Part shown: piece after piece, positions 8,569-17,048 of the stretch | Layout: every line of letters starts with the position of its first letter | How positions within the stretch are numbered: position 1 is the stretch's first letter | Assembly (NCBI RefSeq): GCF_016901015.1 | Contig: NZ_JAFEUP010000003.1 | Coordinates: 744,001-808,000, forward strand | Direction of reading: 5' to 3' | Source: Zestomonas insulae | Lineage (GTDB): Bacteria; Pseudomonadota; Gammaproteobacteria; Pseudomonadales; Pseudomonadaceae | DNA length: 64,000 nt | The notes under the pieces: model-generated | What the model was told of the DNA's origin: nothing | The model's database searches: none | What the model saw: the letters and a program-made list of their open reading frames with translations, nothing else | Translations under genes and position numbers: made by a program

Positions 8569-9803
8569 AGGGCGTTCCTGAGGGTTTGTAGGTGGGCGAC
8601 CTGGCGGGTGAAGTCGGGTGCGGAAAGGCGCTGCGCCGGCAGTGGACGCATGGCCTGGCTCACGGCACTGCTGGGCAGACGGGTGAGGCGGCCGAGCACC
8701 TGCCACTGGCTGGCCACGTCGAGGCGCTCGAAGCCGGCATGCCGGCGCCGCGCACGGCGCTGGATGTCGCGTTGCAGGGCCTGGATCAGCGACTGCTGAC
8801 CGCCGTGGCGCAGCTGGAAGTCGGCGCTGCCGCGCAGGTGCTCCTCCAGTTGCCGGCGCGCGCGGCTGAGCGGCGCCAGCAGCGGCCCGCGGCGTCGCCC
8901 GACATGCCACAGCAGTAGCGCGACGAGCAGGGCCAGCGCCGCCAGCGCTTCGGGGAAGTACTGGCGCAGCAGGCTGAGCAGGCTGTCGCGGTCGGCGCGA
9001 TAGAGCAGGGTCACCGCGCTGTCCTGGGTCAGGTACCAGAGCAGCCAGGCGTTGTCGTATTTGGCGATGTGGGTGTTCTGCCAGATCCACGGGTCGCTGA
9101 GCACGCTGACCAGGCCATTGCCGTAGTACAGCTGCAGCAGGTGGGTGCTGTCGCCGCTGTTGGCCCAGGCGTGCGCGAGGTTCTTCGAGTCGTACAGGTG
9201 GTAGTCGGTATCGAAGTCGATGTAGGCCGGCGCGGCGTCGTTCTCCAGGTACAGCTTGGTCAGCTGTGGATACCGGTCGGCGTCTTCGCTTGGCTCATCT
9301 TCGGCCGCCGGCGCGGCGTCGCTGTCGGCCTTGGCGGCGTCGGCGGGCGGCTGACTGGCGTGGCCCTTGTCGTCTTCGTCGAGGTCTTCGCTGAGGAACT
9401 GCTGCACGCCGAGGTGATCGAGCAGCAGGTCGCCACTCTTGCCTTCCTTCTCGTCCCACAGGCGTTCGGCGACCACCAGCAGATGGCCGCCCTTGCTGGC
9501 CCAGTCGAGCAGTTGTTCGGCCTGGCGCGGGGTCATGTTGCCGCGGTCGCCGAGCAGCAGCAGGGTCTGCCCGGCACTCGGCAGCGCCGCGACCGCCGGC
9601 AGGCCATCGGCGCGCTGCACGCGGATGCCGCGCTGGCGCAGGAACTGCTCGGCGGCCAGGTAGGGATTGCTGCGCGCTTCCGGCGAAGCGCCGTGCTTGA
9701 GCTCCTCCTGGTAGGGCGTCAGACGGCCGAGCGCGTAGATGGCGAGCAGGCCGACGGCCAGCAGCAGGCCGGCGCCGAGGTAGAACTGGGCGCGCCGGCT
9801 CAT
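8565..9803 (-). CDS. DUF4350 domain membrane protein
   Basis: A 412-residue protein with an N-terminal transmembrane helix (GAGLLLAVGLLAIYAL), a long probable periplasmic part, and a second helix near residues 283-300 (ALAALALLVALLLWHVG) followed by a basic cytoplasmic tail. The periplasmic part begins with the DUF4350 region (NPYLAAEQFLRQRGIRV, TLLLLGDRGNMTPRQAEQLLDWASKGGHLLVVAERLW), which has a GATase-like strand pattern, and contains an acidic low-complexity insert near residues 138-175. It is a constant member of this MoxR operon type; no biochemical function is known to me. Starts and stops overlap the neighbours by 4 bp. Confidence 0.85.
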   Translation of the reverse strand: MSRRAQFYLGAGLLLAVGLLAIYALGRLTPYQEELKHGASPEARSNPYLAAEQFLRQRGIRVQRADGLPAVAALPSAGQTLLLLGDRGNMTPRQAEQLLDWASKGGHLLVVAERLWDEKEGKSGDLLLDHLGVQQFLSEDLDEDDKGHASQPPADAAKADSDAAPAAEDEPSEDADRYPQLTKLYLENDAAPAYIDFDTDYHLYDSKNLAHAWANSGDSTHLLQLYYGNGLVSVLSDPWIWQNTHIAKYDNAWLLWYLTQDSAVTLLYRADRDSLLSLLRQYFPEALAALALLVALLLWHVGRRRGPLLAPLSRARRQLEEHLRGSADFQLRHGGQQSLIQALQRDIQRRARRRHAGFERLDVASQWQVLGRLTRLPSSAVSQAMRPLPAQRLSAPDFTRQVAHLQTLRNAL

Positions 9804-11383
9804 GCGCGCAGCCCCTGCGGAAATTGCCGGCGCCAGCCTTCACAGAGGCCACGCTTGAGGCTGGCCGGCGGCAGGCGATGGCCGTAGGCGAGGTTCTGCC
9901 AATGGCGGGTGAGGATCTGGCTGAAGCGGCTCAGCTCGTGTTGCTGCAGCTGATCGATCAGGGTCAGCACTTCGCCTTCGGTGTGCGAGCTCTTCAGCGC
10001 CAGGCGCTGGTCATGTAGCAGATGGCTGAGCAGCGCCCGGTAGAGCAGGCCGAGCGCCTCGCGCGGCCGCTCGTCCCACAGGCGTTCGGCAGTGCCGGCG
10101 ATGTCGTCGGGCAGGCTTTCCGGCGCCACTTCCAGGCCGAACAGCACGCTTGGCGGCAGGCTGGTCCGCCGCTGCGGCAAGCCGAAGCGGCTGGCGAAGG
10201 TGCTCAGCCACTCGCGGTAGCGCCACAGCAGCAGGATCACGGCGCTGGCGAGCAGGGCCCAGAGCACCACCTCGAGGATCAGCGCCAGCGTTTTCAGGCC
10301 GTGCCAGCGCTCGAGCAGGTTGAAGAAACCCTTGAGCAGCTTCTCCAGGGCGCTGTGGTCGGCCTCGCGCGCCGGCTTGTCGGCTTCGTCGCCGAAGCGC
10401 CAGCGGGTCACGGTCTCGCGATTCTCGAAGGGCGGCTGGTCGAGCAGGCTGGTGATGGCGTCATGCGCGGCCTGGCTGGTGAGCTTTTGCTGTAGCAGGC
10501 GTTCGGCTTGCGGGCCCTGCGGATCGAAGGCCTCGGGTAGCGGGCAGCTGCCGACCGGCTCGGCTGCCCACACCGGCGCGGCCGGCGGCAAGGCGAGCAG
10601 GGCGACACCCAGCAGCAGGGCATAGGCGACACCGCCCAGGCGCTGGCGCAGGCGGCGGAACGTCAGTTCGATGTCCCAGGCTTCCAGCTGGGTGCGGCGG
10701 TTCAGGTAGAGGGTGAAGCCGCAGGCCACATACACCGGTTCCCAGACGATCAGCACCAGGGCGTACAGCAGGTTGGACAGGTGCTCCAGCCATAGCCAGT
10801 CCTCGCTGCTTTCCTGCAGCAGCTTCTGCCAGTTCCAGTCGAGTTCGAGCTGTTGCGGCAGCAGCAGGTAGAGCAGCGAGATCAGGCCGAGCCACAACGC
10901 GCCTTCCAGGTGCACGCCGACCAGGGTCAGCCAGGTCGCGCCGCCGGCATCGCGCTGGCCGAGCACCACCAGGCGTTGCTGGCGAGCGCGGCCGCTCAGG
11001 CCTTCGAGTTGCAGCACTGGCAGGTCGAAGCTGCGGGTCATGCTCAGGCGCCGCCAGGTCAGGCTGGCCAGCAGTTGCGGCTTGAGCAGACGCGGCCAAG
11101 CGCGCAGTGCTTCGCGCAGCGTCGGCACGTCGCCGAACAGCGCACGGGACAGGATATGCAGCGGCAGACGTTCGAAGGCCGGCTTGAGCAGCCAGAAGAG
11201 CAGCAGCGCCCAGCTCGGGTAGCGCCACAGCAGCAGGCTGAGCAAGGCGAACACCGGCAGGCTGACCAGCGCCCAGCTGGCCATCAACAGTCCGGCATGC
11301 CGGCGCGCCAGCAGTACGCCAAGGTCCATGGCCTCCCAGGCGCTGCGCGGGCGGATGGCCACACTGGCATCAGTCAGGCGCAT
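9800..11383 (-). CDS. DUF4129 domain multipass membrane protein
   Basis: A 527-residue membrane protein. Hydrophobic segments occur near residues 30-52, 55-72, 165-185, 210-225, 255-275 and 362-382. The C-terminal cytoplasmic part carries the DUF4129 motif region (AERLWDERPREALGLLYRALLSHLLH ... HTEGEVLTLIDQ, about residues 420-475), which often closes transglutaminase-like membrane proteins; no transglutaminase Cys-His-Asp triad is seen here. It is cotranscribed with SpoIIM-like and MoxR genes, overlapping the SpoIIM-like gene by 14 bp and DUF4350 by 4 bp. Confidence 0.82.
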   Translation of the reverse strand: MRLTDASVAIRPRSAWEAMDLGVLLARRHAGLLMASWALVSLPVFALLSLLLWRYPSWALLLFWLLKPAFERLPLHILSRALFGDVPTLREALRAWPRLLKPQLLASLTWRRLSMTRSFDLPVLQLEGLSGRARQQRLVVLGQRDAGGATWLTLVGVHLEGALWLGLISLLYLLLPQQLELDWNWQKLLQESSEDWLWLEHLSNLLYALVLIVWEPVYVACGFTLYLNRRTQLEAWDIELTFRRLRQRLGGVAYALLLGVALLALPPAAPVWAAEPVGSCPLPEAFDPQGPQAERLLQQKLTSQAAHDAITSLLDQPPFENRETVTRWRFGDEADKPAREADHSALEKLLKGFFNLLERWHGLKTLALILEVVLWALLASAVILLLWRYREWLSTFASRFGLPQRRTSLPPSVLFGLEVAPESLPDDIAGTAERLWDERPREALGLLYRALLSHLLHDQRLALKSSHTEGEVLTLIDQLQQHELSRFSQILTRHWQNLAYGHRLPPASLKRGLCEGWRRQFPQGLRA

Positions 11384-12350
11384 GCTGACCTCGTCCGGCG
11401 AACAGCAGATAGGCCAGCACCAGCAGCCACAGCCCGGCGCCGACGACGTATTTGACCAGCGGCGTGGTGTAGGTCATCGATGACCAGTAGGCCTCGACGA
11501 ATGCGGCGATCAGCAGCAGCAGGGCGGCGCCGGCGACCAGTTGCACCGCCGGTTTGGCGGCCAGGCGCAACGCTTCGCTGCGCGGCCAGCGCCCAGGGGC
11601 GAGCAGCGCGCTGCCGAGTTTCAGGCCAGCAGCACCGGCCAGGGCGATGGCGGTCAGTTCGAACGCGCCGTGGCCGATGACGAACGACCAGAAGGTTTCG
11701 CCGAAGCCGATCTGCGTCAGATGGCCAGCCACCGCGCCGATCATCAGGCCGTTGAACAGCAGGAAGAACAGGCTGCCGAGGCCAAACAGCAGGCCGCTGG
11801 CGAAGGTCTGAAAGGCGATGCCGATGTTGTTCATGATGTAGAAGCCGAACATCATCCAGTCGTCGCCGGAGTCGCGTTCGCCGAAGCGCCCCAGGCGACG
11901 CGCGTCGGGGTCGTACATCTGCTCCATCGAGCCGACCTGCTCGGGGCTGATCACGCTGTAGACCAGGTCGGGGAATAGGTAGACCAGTAGCGCTATGCCG
12001 ATCAGGCTGCCGAAGAACAACAGGCTGGCGGCGACCATGCAGCGCCATTCCTGACGCACCAGGCGCGGCAGGCCGCCGAGCAGGAAGCCGATCAGCCGTG
12101 CGCCAAGGTGGTCGCGATGGCGGTAGAGCTGCTGGTGGCCACGCATTGCCAGCTGCTGCAGCTGATCGACCAGGTGACTGCTGTAACCGCGCTCGCGGGC
12201 CAGCGCCAGGTGTTGGCAAAGGTGGCGGTAGTCGCTGCTGAAGTGCGCGCTGGTATCGCGCGACGCCTTGCCGCGTTCCAGGGCGTCGAGCTGCTGGGTG
12301 AAGCGTTGCCAGGCGCTCTGGTTGCGTTGCTCGAAGAGGCTCTGCTTCAT
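11370..12350 (-). CDS. SpoIIM-family (DUF95) membrane protein
   Basis: A 326-residue protein whose N-terminal 100 residues are soluble and helical, followed by five to six transmembrane segments from about residue 105. The SpoIIM/DUF95 core is recognisable (FYIMNNIGIAFQTFASGLLFGLGSLFFLLFNGLMIGAVAGHL, then FVIGHGAFELTAIALAGAAGL, residues about 170-250). Despite the name, homologues in non-sporulating bacteria accompany RDD and MoxR proteins and their role is unknown; a membrane complex with the neighbouring products is likely. ATGA overlap with the RDD gene indicates coupled translation. Confidence 0.88.
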   Translation of the reverse strand: MKQSLFEQRNQSAWQRFTQQLDALERGKASRDTSAHFSSDYRHLCQHLALARERGYSSHLVDQLQQLAMRGHQQLYRHRDHLGARLIGFLLGGLPRLVRQEWRCMVAASLLFFGSLIGIALLVYLFPDLVYSVISPEQVGSMEQMYDPDARRLGRFGERDSGDDWMMFGFYIMNNIGIAFQTFASGLLFGLGSLFFLLFNGLMIGAVAGHLTQIGFGETFWSFVIGHGAFELTAIALAGAAGLKLGSALLAPGRWPRSEALRLAAKPAVQLVAGAALLLLIAAFVEAYWSSMTYTTPLVKYVVGAGLWLLVLAYLLFAGRGQHAPD

Positions 12351-13051
12351 GTCGGCCCCAGCAGCCCGCGGGCGATCCGATTGAGCTGGCGTTCGGCCTG
12401 CTCGGCCGGCACGTCCAGGGTGTCGGCGAGAATCGCTGCCAGCTCGGCGCGGCGCGGCGCGGACAACTCGCCCTGGCGTTCGGCGAAGCCGAGCAGCGCG
12501 CGCTGCTCGCTGACATTGAGCGGGAAGGGCGCGCGCAGTGGTTCGGCCTCGGGCAGTTGCGGGCGGCTCGGCGGCGGATCGCGGTAGACCACCAGGGTGC
12601 CGGCGGCGAGGTCGCCGAGGCGCTTGAACGCCGGGTGCGCCAGGCAGCTGAGGATGCCCAGCAGGTAGGCGAACGGCAGCAGGTCGACGAAGCGCAACAG
12701 GTTGCGGGTCAGCGAAGCGCCCCAGCCGATTGGCGTGCCGTCATCGTTGACCACGCGCAGGCCCATCCATTGCTTGCCCGGGGTGCGGCCCTGGTTGAGC
12801 ACCTCAAACAGCACCATGTACCACCAGTTGAGCAGAAACAGCAGGATCGCCCCCAGGCCCATGCCGAACTGACCGAGCAGGCTGAGCGCCACGAACAGTA
12901 CCAGCAGCACCAGGCCACGAATGCCGAGGTCGATGGCGAACGCCAGTGCACGCGGCACCAGGCCAGCCGGGCGCAACAACAGATCGATGCCTTCCGGGGT
13001 TTCCACGCGAAAGCGGGTGTCCAGCGGACGGGCAGCGGCGGCGGTGTGCAT
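12347..13051 (-). CDS. RDD family membrane protein
   Basis: A 234-residue protein with an RDD domain in residues about 15-145: FRVETPEGIDLLLRPAGLVPRALAFAIDLGIRG, two or three membrane helices (LVLLVLFVALSLLGQF, LGAILLFLLNWWYMVLFE) and the typical GRTPGKQWMGLRVVNDDG loop. The C-terminal 70 residues are soluble. RDD proteins are small multipass membrane proteins; some act in ion or solute transport, but the function here is unknown. It is the first gene of the six-gene operon, so the operon promoter should lie in 13052-13230. Confidence 0.87.
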   Translation of the reverse strand: MHTAAAARPLDTRFRVETPEGIDLLLRPAGLVPRALAFAIDLGIRGLVLLVLFVALSLLGQFGMGLGAILLFLLNWWYMVLFEVLNQGRTPGKQWMGLRVVNDDGTPIGWGASLTRNLLRFVDLLPFAYLLGILSCLAHPAFKRLGDLAAGTLVVYRDPPPSRPQLPEAEPLRAPFPLNVSEQRALLGFAERQGELSAPRRAELAAILADTLDVPAEQAERQLNRIARGLLGPT

Positions 13052-13232
13052 GGCGGGGCTAGGCGGCCTGGCCGGAGCGCAGGACGAGGGCGGGGTGCGG
13101 CAGCACGGTGACGATCCTTGTGCGATTTTATGAGCGGCATGCTAGCGGCACAGTCGGGGCCACCACAAGCTGCAGGCACATCTGTCGGCACGCCAGGATT
13201 GACGCACTTCTGCTGACGTCAGCCGTTCTTGC

Positions 13233-13255
13233 AGCCCGCCGAGCGCGGGCTTTTT
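13233..13255 (+). terminator. Rho-independent terminator without an obvious upstream gene
   Basis: The sequence AGCCCGC, a short CGAGC loop, then GCGGGCT is followed by TTTTT on the plus strand. No plus-strand coding sequence ends nearby: the flanking genes (RDD and GrlR-like) are both on the minus strand and neither would use a T-run on this strand. It therefore suggests a short plus-strand transcript starting somewhere in 13052-13200. Confidence 0.6.
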
Positions 13256-13298
13256 ATTAGGGCGCGACGTTGAAGGTGGTTGACGGGGCGGCCGTGGA

Positions 13299-13634
13299 TC
13301 AGGCGGTAGCCGCGAGCTTCTTGCCAATGGCGGTGATCAGCAAGTTGGGCCGACCGGTCACGGCACCGGCCAGAAAGATGTTGCCAGTCGAGGCGTCGAG
13401 ATTTCCCGCGAAGTCGACTTCGAGTCGCTCGATATCTGCGACAGTTGCGTCAGCCGGCTTTCGTTGTTCGGCAATGATCTGCGCGTGAATCTGACCATTG
13501 TCACTTTGGAACTGGCCGCGATAGATAAGGTGCAGGTCGCCGCCATTCAGGCTGCCGTCCTTGATGACAACCAGTCCTTTTCCGAAGTCCTTGAGGGACG
13601 ATTTGAAGTTGATCTCGTAGATTCCGTTTGGCAT
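13299..13634 (-). CDS. GrlR-like regulatory protein
   Basis: A 111-residue protein that resembles GrlR, the small beta-barrel negative regulator of type III secretion in attaching-effacing enterobacteria. The resemblance lies in the opening MPNGIYEINFKSSLKDFGKGLVVIKDGSLNGGDLHLIYRGQF and the spacing of strands. No type III secretion gene is in this window, so the role here is likely different; GrlR-like domains in other bacteria are uncharacterised. It stands alone between the RDD operon and sbcB, divergent from sbcB. The assignment rests on pattern memory and should be checked by profile search. Confidence 0.65.
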   Translation of the reverse strand: MPNGIYEINFKSSLKDFGKGLVVIKDGSLNGGDLHLIYRGQFQSDNGQIHAQIIAEQRKPADATVADIERLEVDFAGNLDASTGNIFLAGAVTGRPNLLITAIGKKLAATA

Positions 13635-13905
13635 TGCGTGGCCCAGGCAACAGGTTGAGTGCCATTATTGTGACATCATTCTGGCGCCAATTTCGAGTCG
13701 AATACTGTTTCCTTATTGGACGAAGTAGTTGGGTTAGTTGCATGAGTGCCGCAAGTAGTTAGCCGAGAAGAGGGCACATTGAACGCGGAGGAGATGTGGC
13801 AGAACCCGCCTGATACTCTGGAATCTGTCCGCGTAGAATGCGGCAGTCAAAAGCAGAGCGATTGCATTGGGCGCTCTTCGTTGCAGCCATTGATCCAGGG
13901 AAGTT

Positions 13906-15333
13906 ATGTCTTCAATTTTTTGGTACGACTACGAGACCACCGGTATCGACCCGCGCCGCGACCGCCCGCTGCAGGTCGCCGGCATCCGCACGGACGACGC
14001 GCTGAACGAGATTGCCGCGCCGATCAATCTGTACTGCCGGCCGAGCGAAGACATCCTGCCGCACCCGATGGCCTGTCTGATCACCGGTATCGATCCGCAG
14101 CGCCTGGCCGAGTGTGGCCTCGGCGAGGCGGAGTTCATGACCCGCGTGCACGCCGAGCTGGCGACACCCGGCACCTGCGGGGCGGGCTACAACACCCTGC
14201 GCTTCGACGATGAAGTGACGCGCTACAGCCTGTATCGCAATTTCTTCGACCCTTACGCCCGCGAGTGGCAGGGCGGTAACAGCCGCTGGGACCTGATCGA
14301 CGTGGTGCGTACCGCTTACGCGCTACGCCCGGAAGGCATCGAGTGGCCGCAGGAAGATGGCCGGGTGACCCTTAAGCTGGAGCGCCTGACTGCCGCCAAC
14401 GGCCTCGAGCACGGCCAGGCGCACGATGCGTTGTCCGACGTGCGCGCCACCATCGCCCTGGCGCGCCTGATCCGCGCGCGCCAGCCGCGCCTCTACGACT
14501 ACCTCTACAAGCTGCGCAGCAAGTCCCTGGTGCTCGAGCAGATTCGTCTGCTGCAACCGCTGGTGCACATTTCCGGGCGCTTCTCCGCGGCGCGCGGCTA
14601 TCTCGCCGTAGTGCTGCCGCTGGCCTGGCACCCGCGCAATCGCAATGCACTGATCGTCTGCGACCTGCAGAGCGATCCGGCGCCGTTGCTGGATTACGAC
14701 GCCGAACGCTTGCGCCGCCTGCTGTACACCCGTCGCGACGACCTCGCCGAGGGCGAGCTGCCGGTGCCGCTCAAGCTTGTCCACGTTAATCGCTGCCCGG
14801 TGCTCGCCCCGCTGAACGTCTTGCGCGAAGCGGATCTGCAACGCCTGCAGGTGGATATGTCGCTCTGCCAGGCGCGCGCCGTGCAACTGCGTGAGGCCCA
14901 GCCGCTGTGGGCGGGCAAGTTGCCGGCGGTGTACGGCGAAGAATCGTTCGCCGCCAACGCCGATCCGGAACAGCAACTCTATGACGGCTTCTTCGGCGAC
15001 CGCGATCGGCGTTTGTGCGAGCAGGTGCGCAGTGCCGAGCCGGCGCGGCTCGGCCAGGGCGGTTGGATGTTCGATGATCCGCGTTTGGTGGAATTGCTAT
15101 TTCGCTATCGCGCGCGCAACTTCCCGGAAACTTTGCAGGCGGACGAGCAGCAACGTTGGCAAGACTTCTGCCGTCAGCGTCTAACTGCCAAAGAGTGGGG
15201 CGCGCCAAATACCTTGGCGGAGTTCCACGGCGCGTTGGCCGAGGCCTTGGTGAGTGCCACGCCAGAGCAGCGAAGTTTGTTGCTGGAGTGGCAGGCCTAT
15301 GCGGAGCAGCTGGGCCGCCGGCATGGTCTTTAA
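13906..15333 (+). CDS. sbcB: Exodeoxyribonuclease I
   Basis: SbcB degrades single-stranded DNA 3' to 5' and acts in recombination and mismatch repair. The 475-residue length is normal. The DEDDh exonuclease fold occupies residues 1-185: D8 and E10 in FWYDYETTG, the second Asp in the SRWDLIDVVR region and HDALSDVRAT as the last motif. The exonuclease I SH3-like and C-terminal domains follow (LVLEQIRLLQPLVHISGRFS onward). The ATG at 13906 has AGGGAAG upstream. Order sbcB - mvaT - purU is the P. aeruginosa order. Confidence 0.96.
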   Translation: MSSIFWYDYETTGIDPRRDRPLQVAGIRTDDALNEIAAPINLYCRPSEDILPHPMACLITGIDPQRLAECGLGEAEFMTRVHAELATPGTCGAGYNTLRFDDEVTRYSLYRNFFDPYAREWQGGNSRWDLIDVVRTAYALRPEGIEWPQEDGRVTLKLERLTAANGLEHGQAHDALSDVRATIALARLIRARQPRLYDYLYKLRSKSLVLEQIRLLQPLVHISGRFSAARGYLAVVLPLAWHPRNRNALIVCDLQSDPAPLLDYDAERLRRLLYTRRDDLAEGELPVPLKLVHVNRCPVLAPLNVLREADLQRLQVDMSLCQARAVQLREAQPLWAGKLPAVYGEESFAANADPEQQLYDGFFGDRDRRLCEQVRSAEPARLGQGGWMFDDPRLVELLFRYRARNFPETLQADEQQRWQDFCRQRLTAKEWGAPNTLAEFHGALAEALVSATPEQRSLLLEWQAYAEQLGRRHGL

Positions 15334-15363
15334 CTAATCCGCGCGGTGATCTGGAAGCCCAAT

Positions 15364-15392
15364 AAAAAACGCCAGCAGTGCTGGCGTTTTTT
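15364..15392. terminator. Bidirectional terminator between sbcB and mvaT
   Basis: A run of A, then CGCCAGC, a three-base loop and GCTGGCG, then TTTTTT. Because the A-run and T-run flank the stem it can end transcription from both directions, serving the convergent genes sbcB and mvaT. Confidence 0.9.
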
Positions 15393-15423
15393 ATTGGTGT
15401 CGCAAAGCGCGTGTCGCGAGCGC

Positions 15424-15798
15424 TTAGCCGAGCAGGGTGGCCCAGCTTTCAACGGTGTCGGCGCCCCACTTGGCTTTCCACTCTTTCAGAGTCTTGTGGT
15501 TGCCGCCTTTGGTTTCGATCACTTCACCGGTGTTCGGGTTCTTGTATTGCTTGACCTTGCGGGCGCGCTTGCTGCCAGCAGGCTTGGCGGCACGCGGAGC
15601 TTTGCCGGCTTTAACTTCCGGATCAAGGATGGCGATGATGTCGCGCAGCGACTTGGAGTATTCGCCCATCAGCTTGCGCAGTTTGCCTTCGAATTCCAGC
15701 TCCTTCTGCAGCTTGTCATCTTGGGAGAGGTTCTTCAGGCGCTCTTGGAGTTCTTTGATTGCTTCTTCGGTAGCGCGGTATTCATTGATCAGCGACAT
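15424..15798 (-). CDS. mvaT: H-NS-like xenogeneic silencer MvaT
   Basis: MvaT binds AT-rich DNA in the minor groove, oligomerises along it and silences horizontally acquired or phage genes in Pseudomonas. The 124-residue protein has the N-terminal coiled-coil oligomerisation region (residues about 1-60), a basic linker rich in Lys/Ala, and a C-terminal DNA-binding domain ending KGGNHKTLKEWKAKWG. R80, G99 and N100, which form the AT-pincer in the family, are all in place. It converges with sbcB and is divergent from purU. Its upstream region is AT-rich, which fits autoregulation. Confidence 0.97.
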   Translation of the reverse strand: MSLINEYRATEEAIKELQERLKNLSQDDKLQKELEFEGKLRKLMGEYSKSLRDIIAILDPEVKAGKAPRAAKPAGSKRARKVKQYKNPNTGEVIETKGGNHKTLKEWKAKWGADTVESWATLLG

Positions 15799-16140
15799 GG
15801 GCTTTACCTTGAATTCTTCTGAGGTGGTTGGCAGAGGTAGTGGTTTGAATAATAGTCAGGCAATTTGATCAAGTAAACATATTCGAAAAGTTTTGCGTCA
15901 ATTAACACTTTGCACATTCAAATTCGCCACAAGTCAGCAAGCGCCACTGAAGTTAATCATCACGAATAACCGAAAGGTATTAAGAAGAGAGCCCTTGCCA
16001 TATGCAGGGTTTATTGTCCGCGATGTGGGCGCCGCGCGGGGGAGGACTAGTGCCGCAGCGCATTGGCGGACGGGCCGGTACTGCAGTTTTCCCGGGGTGT
16101 GGCTAGAATGGCGCCCTTTGCAGTTTCTGGAGTTAGTTGC
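15799..16140. promoter_or_regulatory. AT-rich divergent region between mvaT and purU
   Basis: 342 bases without a gene. The part from about 15840 to 15990 is clearly richer in A and T than the rest of the window and holds the predicted mvaT promoter. It is the kind of target MvaT itself binds. The purU-proximal part (16000-16140) is GC-rich and shows no recognisable motif beyond the ribosome-binding CTGGAG before purU. Confidence 0.6.
15849..15877 (-). promoter_or_regulatory. Predicted sigma-70 promoter of mvaT
   Basis: On the minus strand TTTACT (15872-15877) and TATTAT (15849-15854) are separated by 17 bases, about 50 bases before the mvaT ATG. TTTACT matches the -35 consensus at four of six positions and TATTAT the -10 at five of six. 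A TTGACG at 15896-15901 could serve as the -35 of a weaker overlapping promoter. Confidence 0.55.
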
Positions 16141-16992
16141 ATGCGCACTTTTCGACTGGTCATCGCTTGTCCGGATGGCGTCGGTATCGTCGCCAAGGTC
16201 AGCAGTTTTCTGGCGACCTATAACGGCTGGATCACGGAGGCGAGCCACCATTCGGACAATCAGAGTGGTTGGTTCTTCATGCGCCACGAGATTCGCGCCG
16301 ACTCCCTGCCGTTCGACCTCGAAGGTTTCCGCCAGGCGTTCGCGCCGATCGCCCGTGAGTTCTCCATGGAGTGGCGCGTTACCGATTCCGACCAGAAGAA
16401 GCGCGTGGTGCTGATGGCCAGCCGCGAATCGCATTGCCTGGCCGACCTGCTGCACCGCTGGCACAGCGGCGAGCTGGATTGCGAGATTCCCTGCGTGATT
16501 GCCAACCATGACGACCTGCGCAGCATGGTCGAGTGGCACGGCATTCCGTACTTCCATGTACCAGTCAATCCGCAGGACAAGGAGCCGGCGTTCGCCGAAG
16601 TCTCGCGTCTGGTGCGCGAGCATCAGGCCGACGTGGTGGTGCTGGCGCGCTACATGCAAATCCTGCCGCCGCAGCTGTGCCAGGAATATGCCGGCCAGGT
16701 GATCAACATCCACCACAGCTTCCTGCCGTCGTTCGTCGGCGCCAAGCCGTACCACCAGGCCGCACGGCGTGGGGTGAAGCTGATCGGCGCGACCTGCCAC
16801 TTCGTCACCGAAGAGCTGGATGCCGGTCCGATCATCGAGCAGGATGTGGCGCGGGTGACCCACCGCGACAGCATCGAAGACATGGTGCGGCTGGGCAAGG
16901 ACGTGGAAAAACGCGTACTGGCCCGCGGCCTGCGCCTGCACCTGGAAGACCGGGTGATGATTCACGACAACAAGACGGTGTTGTTCGACTGA
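16141..16992 (+). CDS. purU: Formyltetrahydrofolate deformylase
   Basis: PurU hydrolyses 10-formyltetrahydrofolate to formate and tetrahydrofolate, balancing one-carbon units. The 283-residue protein has an ACT-type regulatory domain (residues about 1-80, MRTFRLVIACPDGVGIVAKVSSF) and a formyltransferase-fold catalytic domain. The latter contains INIHHSFLPSFVGAKPY (Asn/His catalytic pair, HxSxLPxxxG signature) and TEELDAGPIIEQ with the third catalytic Asp. It is followed by a strong bidirectional terminator. Identity is firm; regulation is not evident. Confidence 0.96.
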   Translation: MRTFRLVIACPDGVGIVAKVSSFLATYNGWITEASHHSDNQSGWFFMRHEIRADSLPFDLEGFRQAFAPIAREFSMEWRVTDSDQKKRVVLMASRESHCLADLLHRWHSGELDCEIPCVIANHDDLRSMVEWHGIPYFHVPVNPQDKEPAFAEVSRLVREHQADVVVLARYMQILPPQLCQEYAGQVINIHHSFLPSFVGAKPYHQAARRGVKLIGATCHFVTEELDAGPIIEQDVARVTHRDSIEDMVRLGKDVEKRVLARGLRLHLEDRVMIHDNKTVLFD

Positions 16993-16999
16993 GTCGATA

Positions 17000-17030
17000 A
17001 AAAAGGCGAGCCGGATGGCTCGCCTTTTTT
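17000..17030. terminator. Bidirectional terminator between purU and pirin gene
   Basis: An A-run precedes GGCGAGCC (17005-17012), a GGAT loop and GGCTCGCC (17017-17024), followed by TTTTTT. The eight-pair perfect stem with flanking A and T runs can stop transcription of purU and of the convergent pirin gene. Confidence 0.93.
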
Positions 17031-17048
17031 CTTGCAGCTGCCGCGCGC

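Noticed and set aside
13746..14213. Plus-strand open frame overlapping the sbcB start
   Set aside because: It is out of frame with sbcB, turns into low-complexity Arg/Ala/Pro sequence and has no ribosome-binding site.
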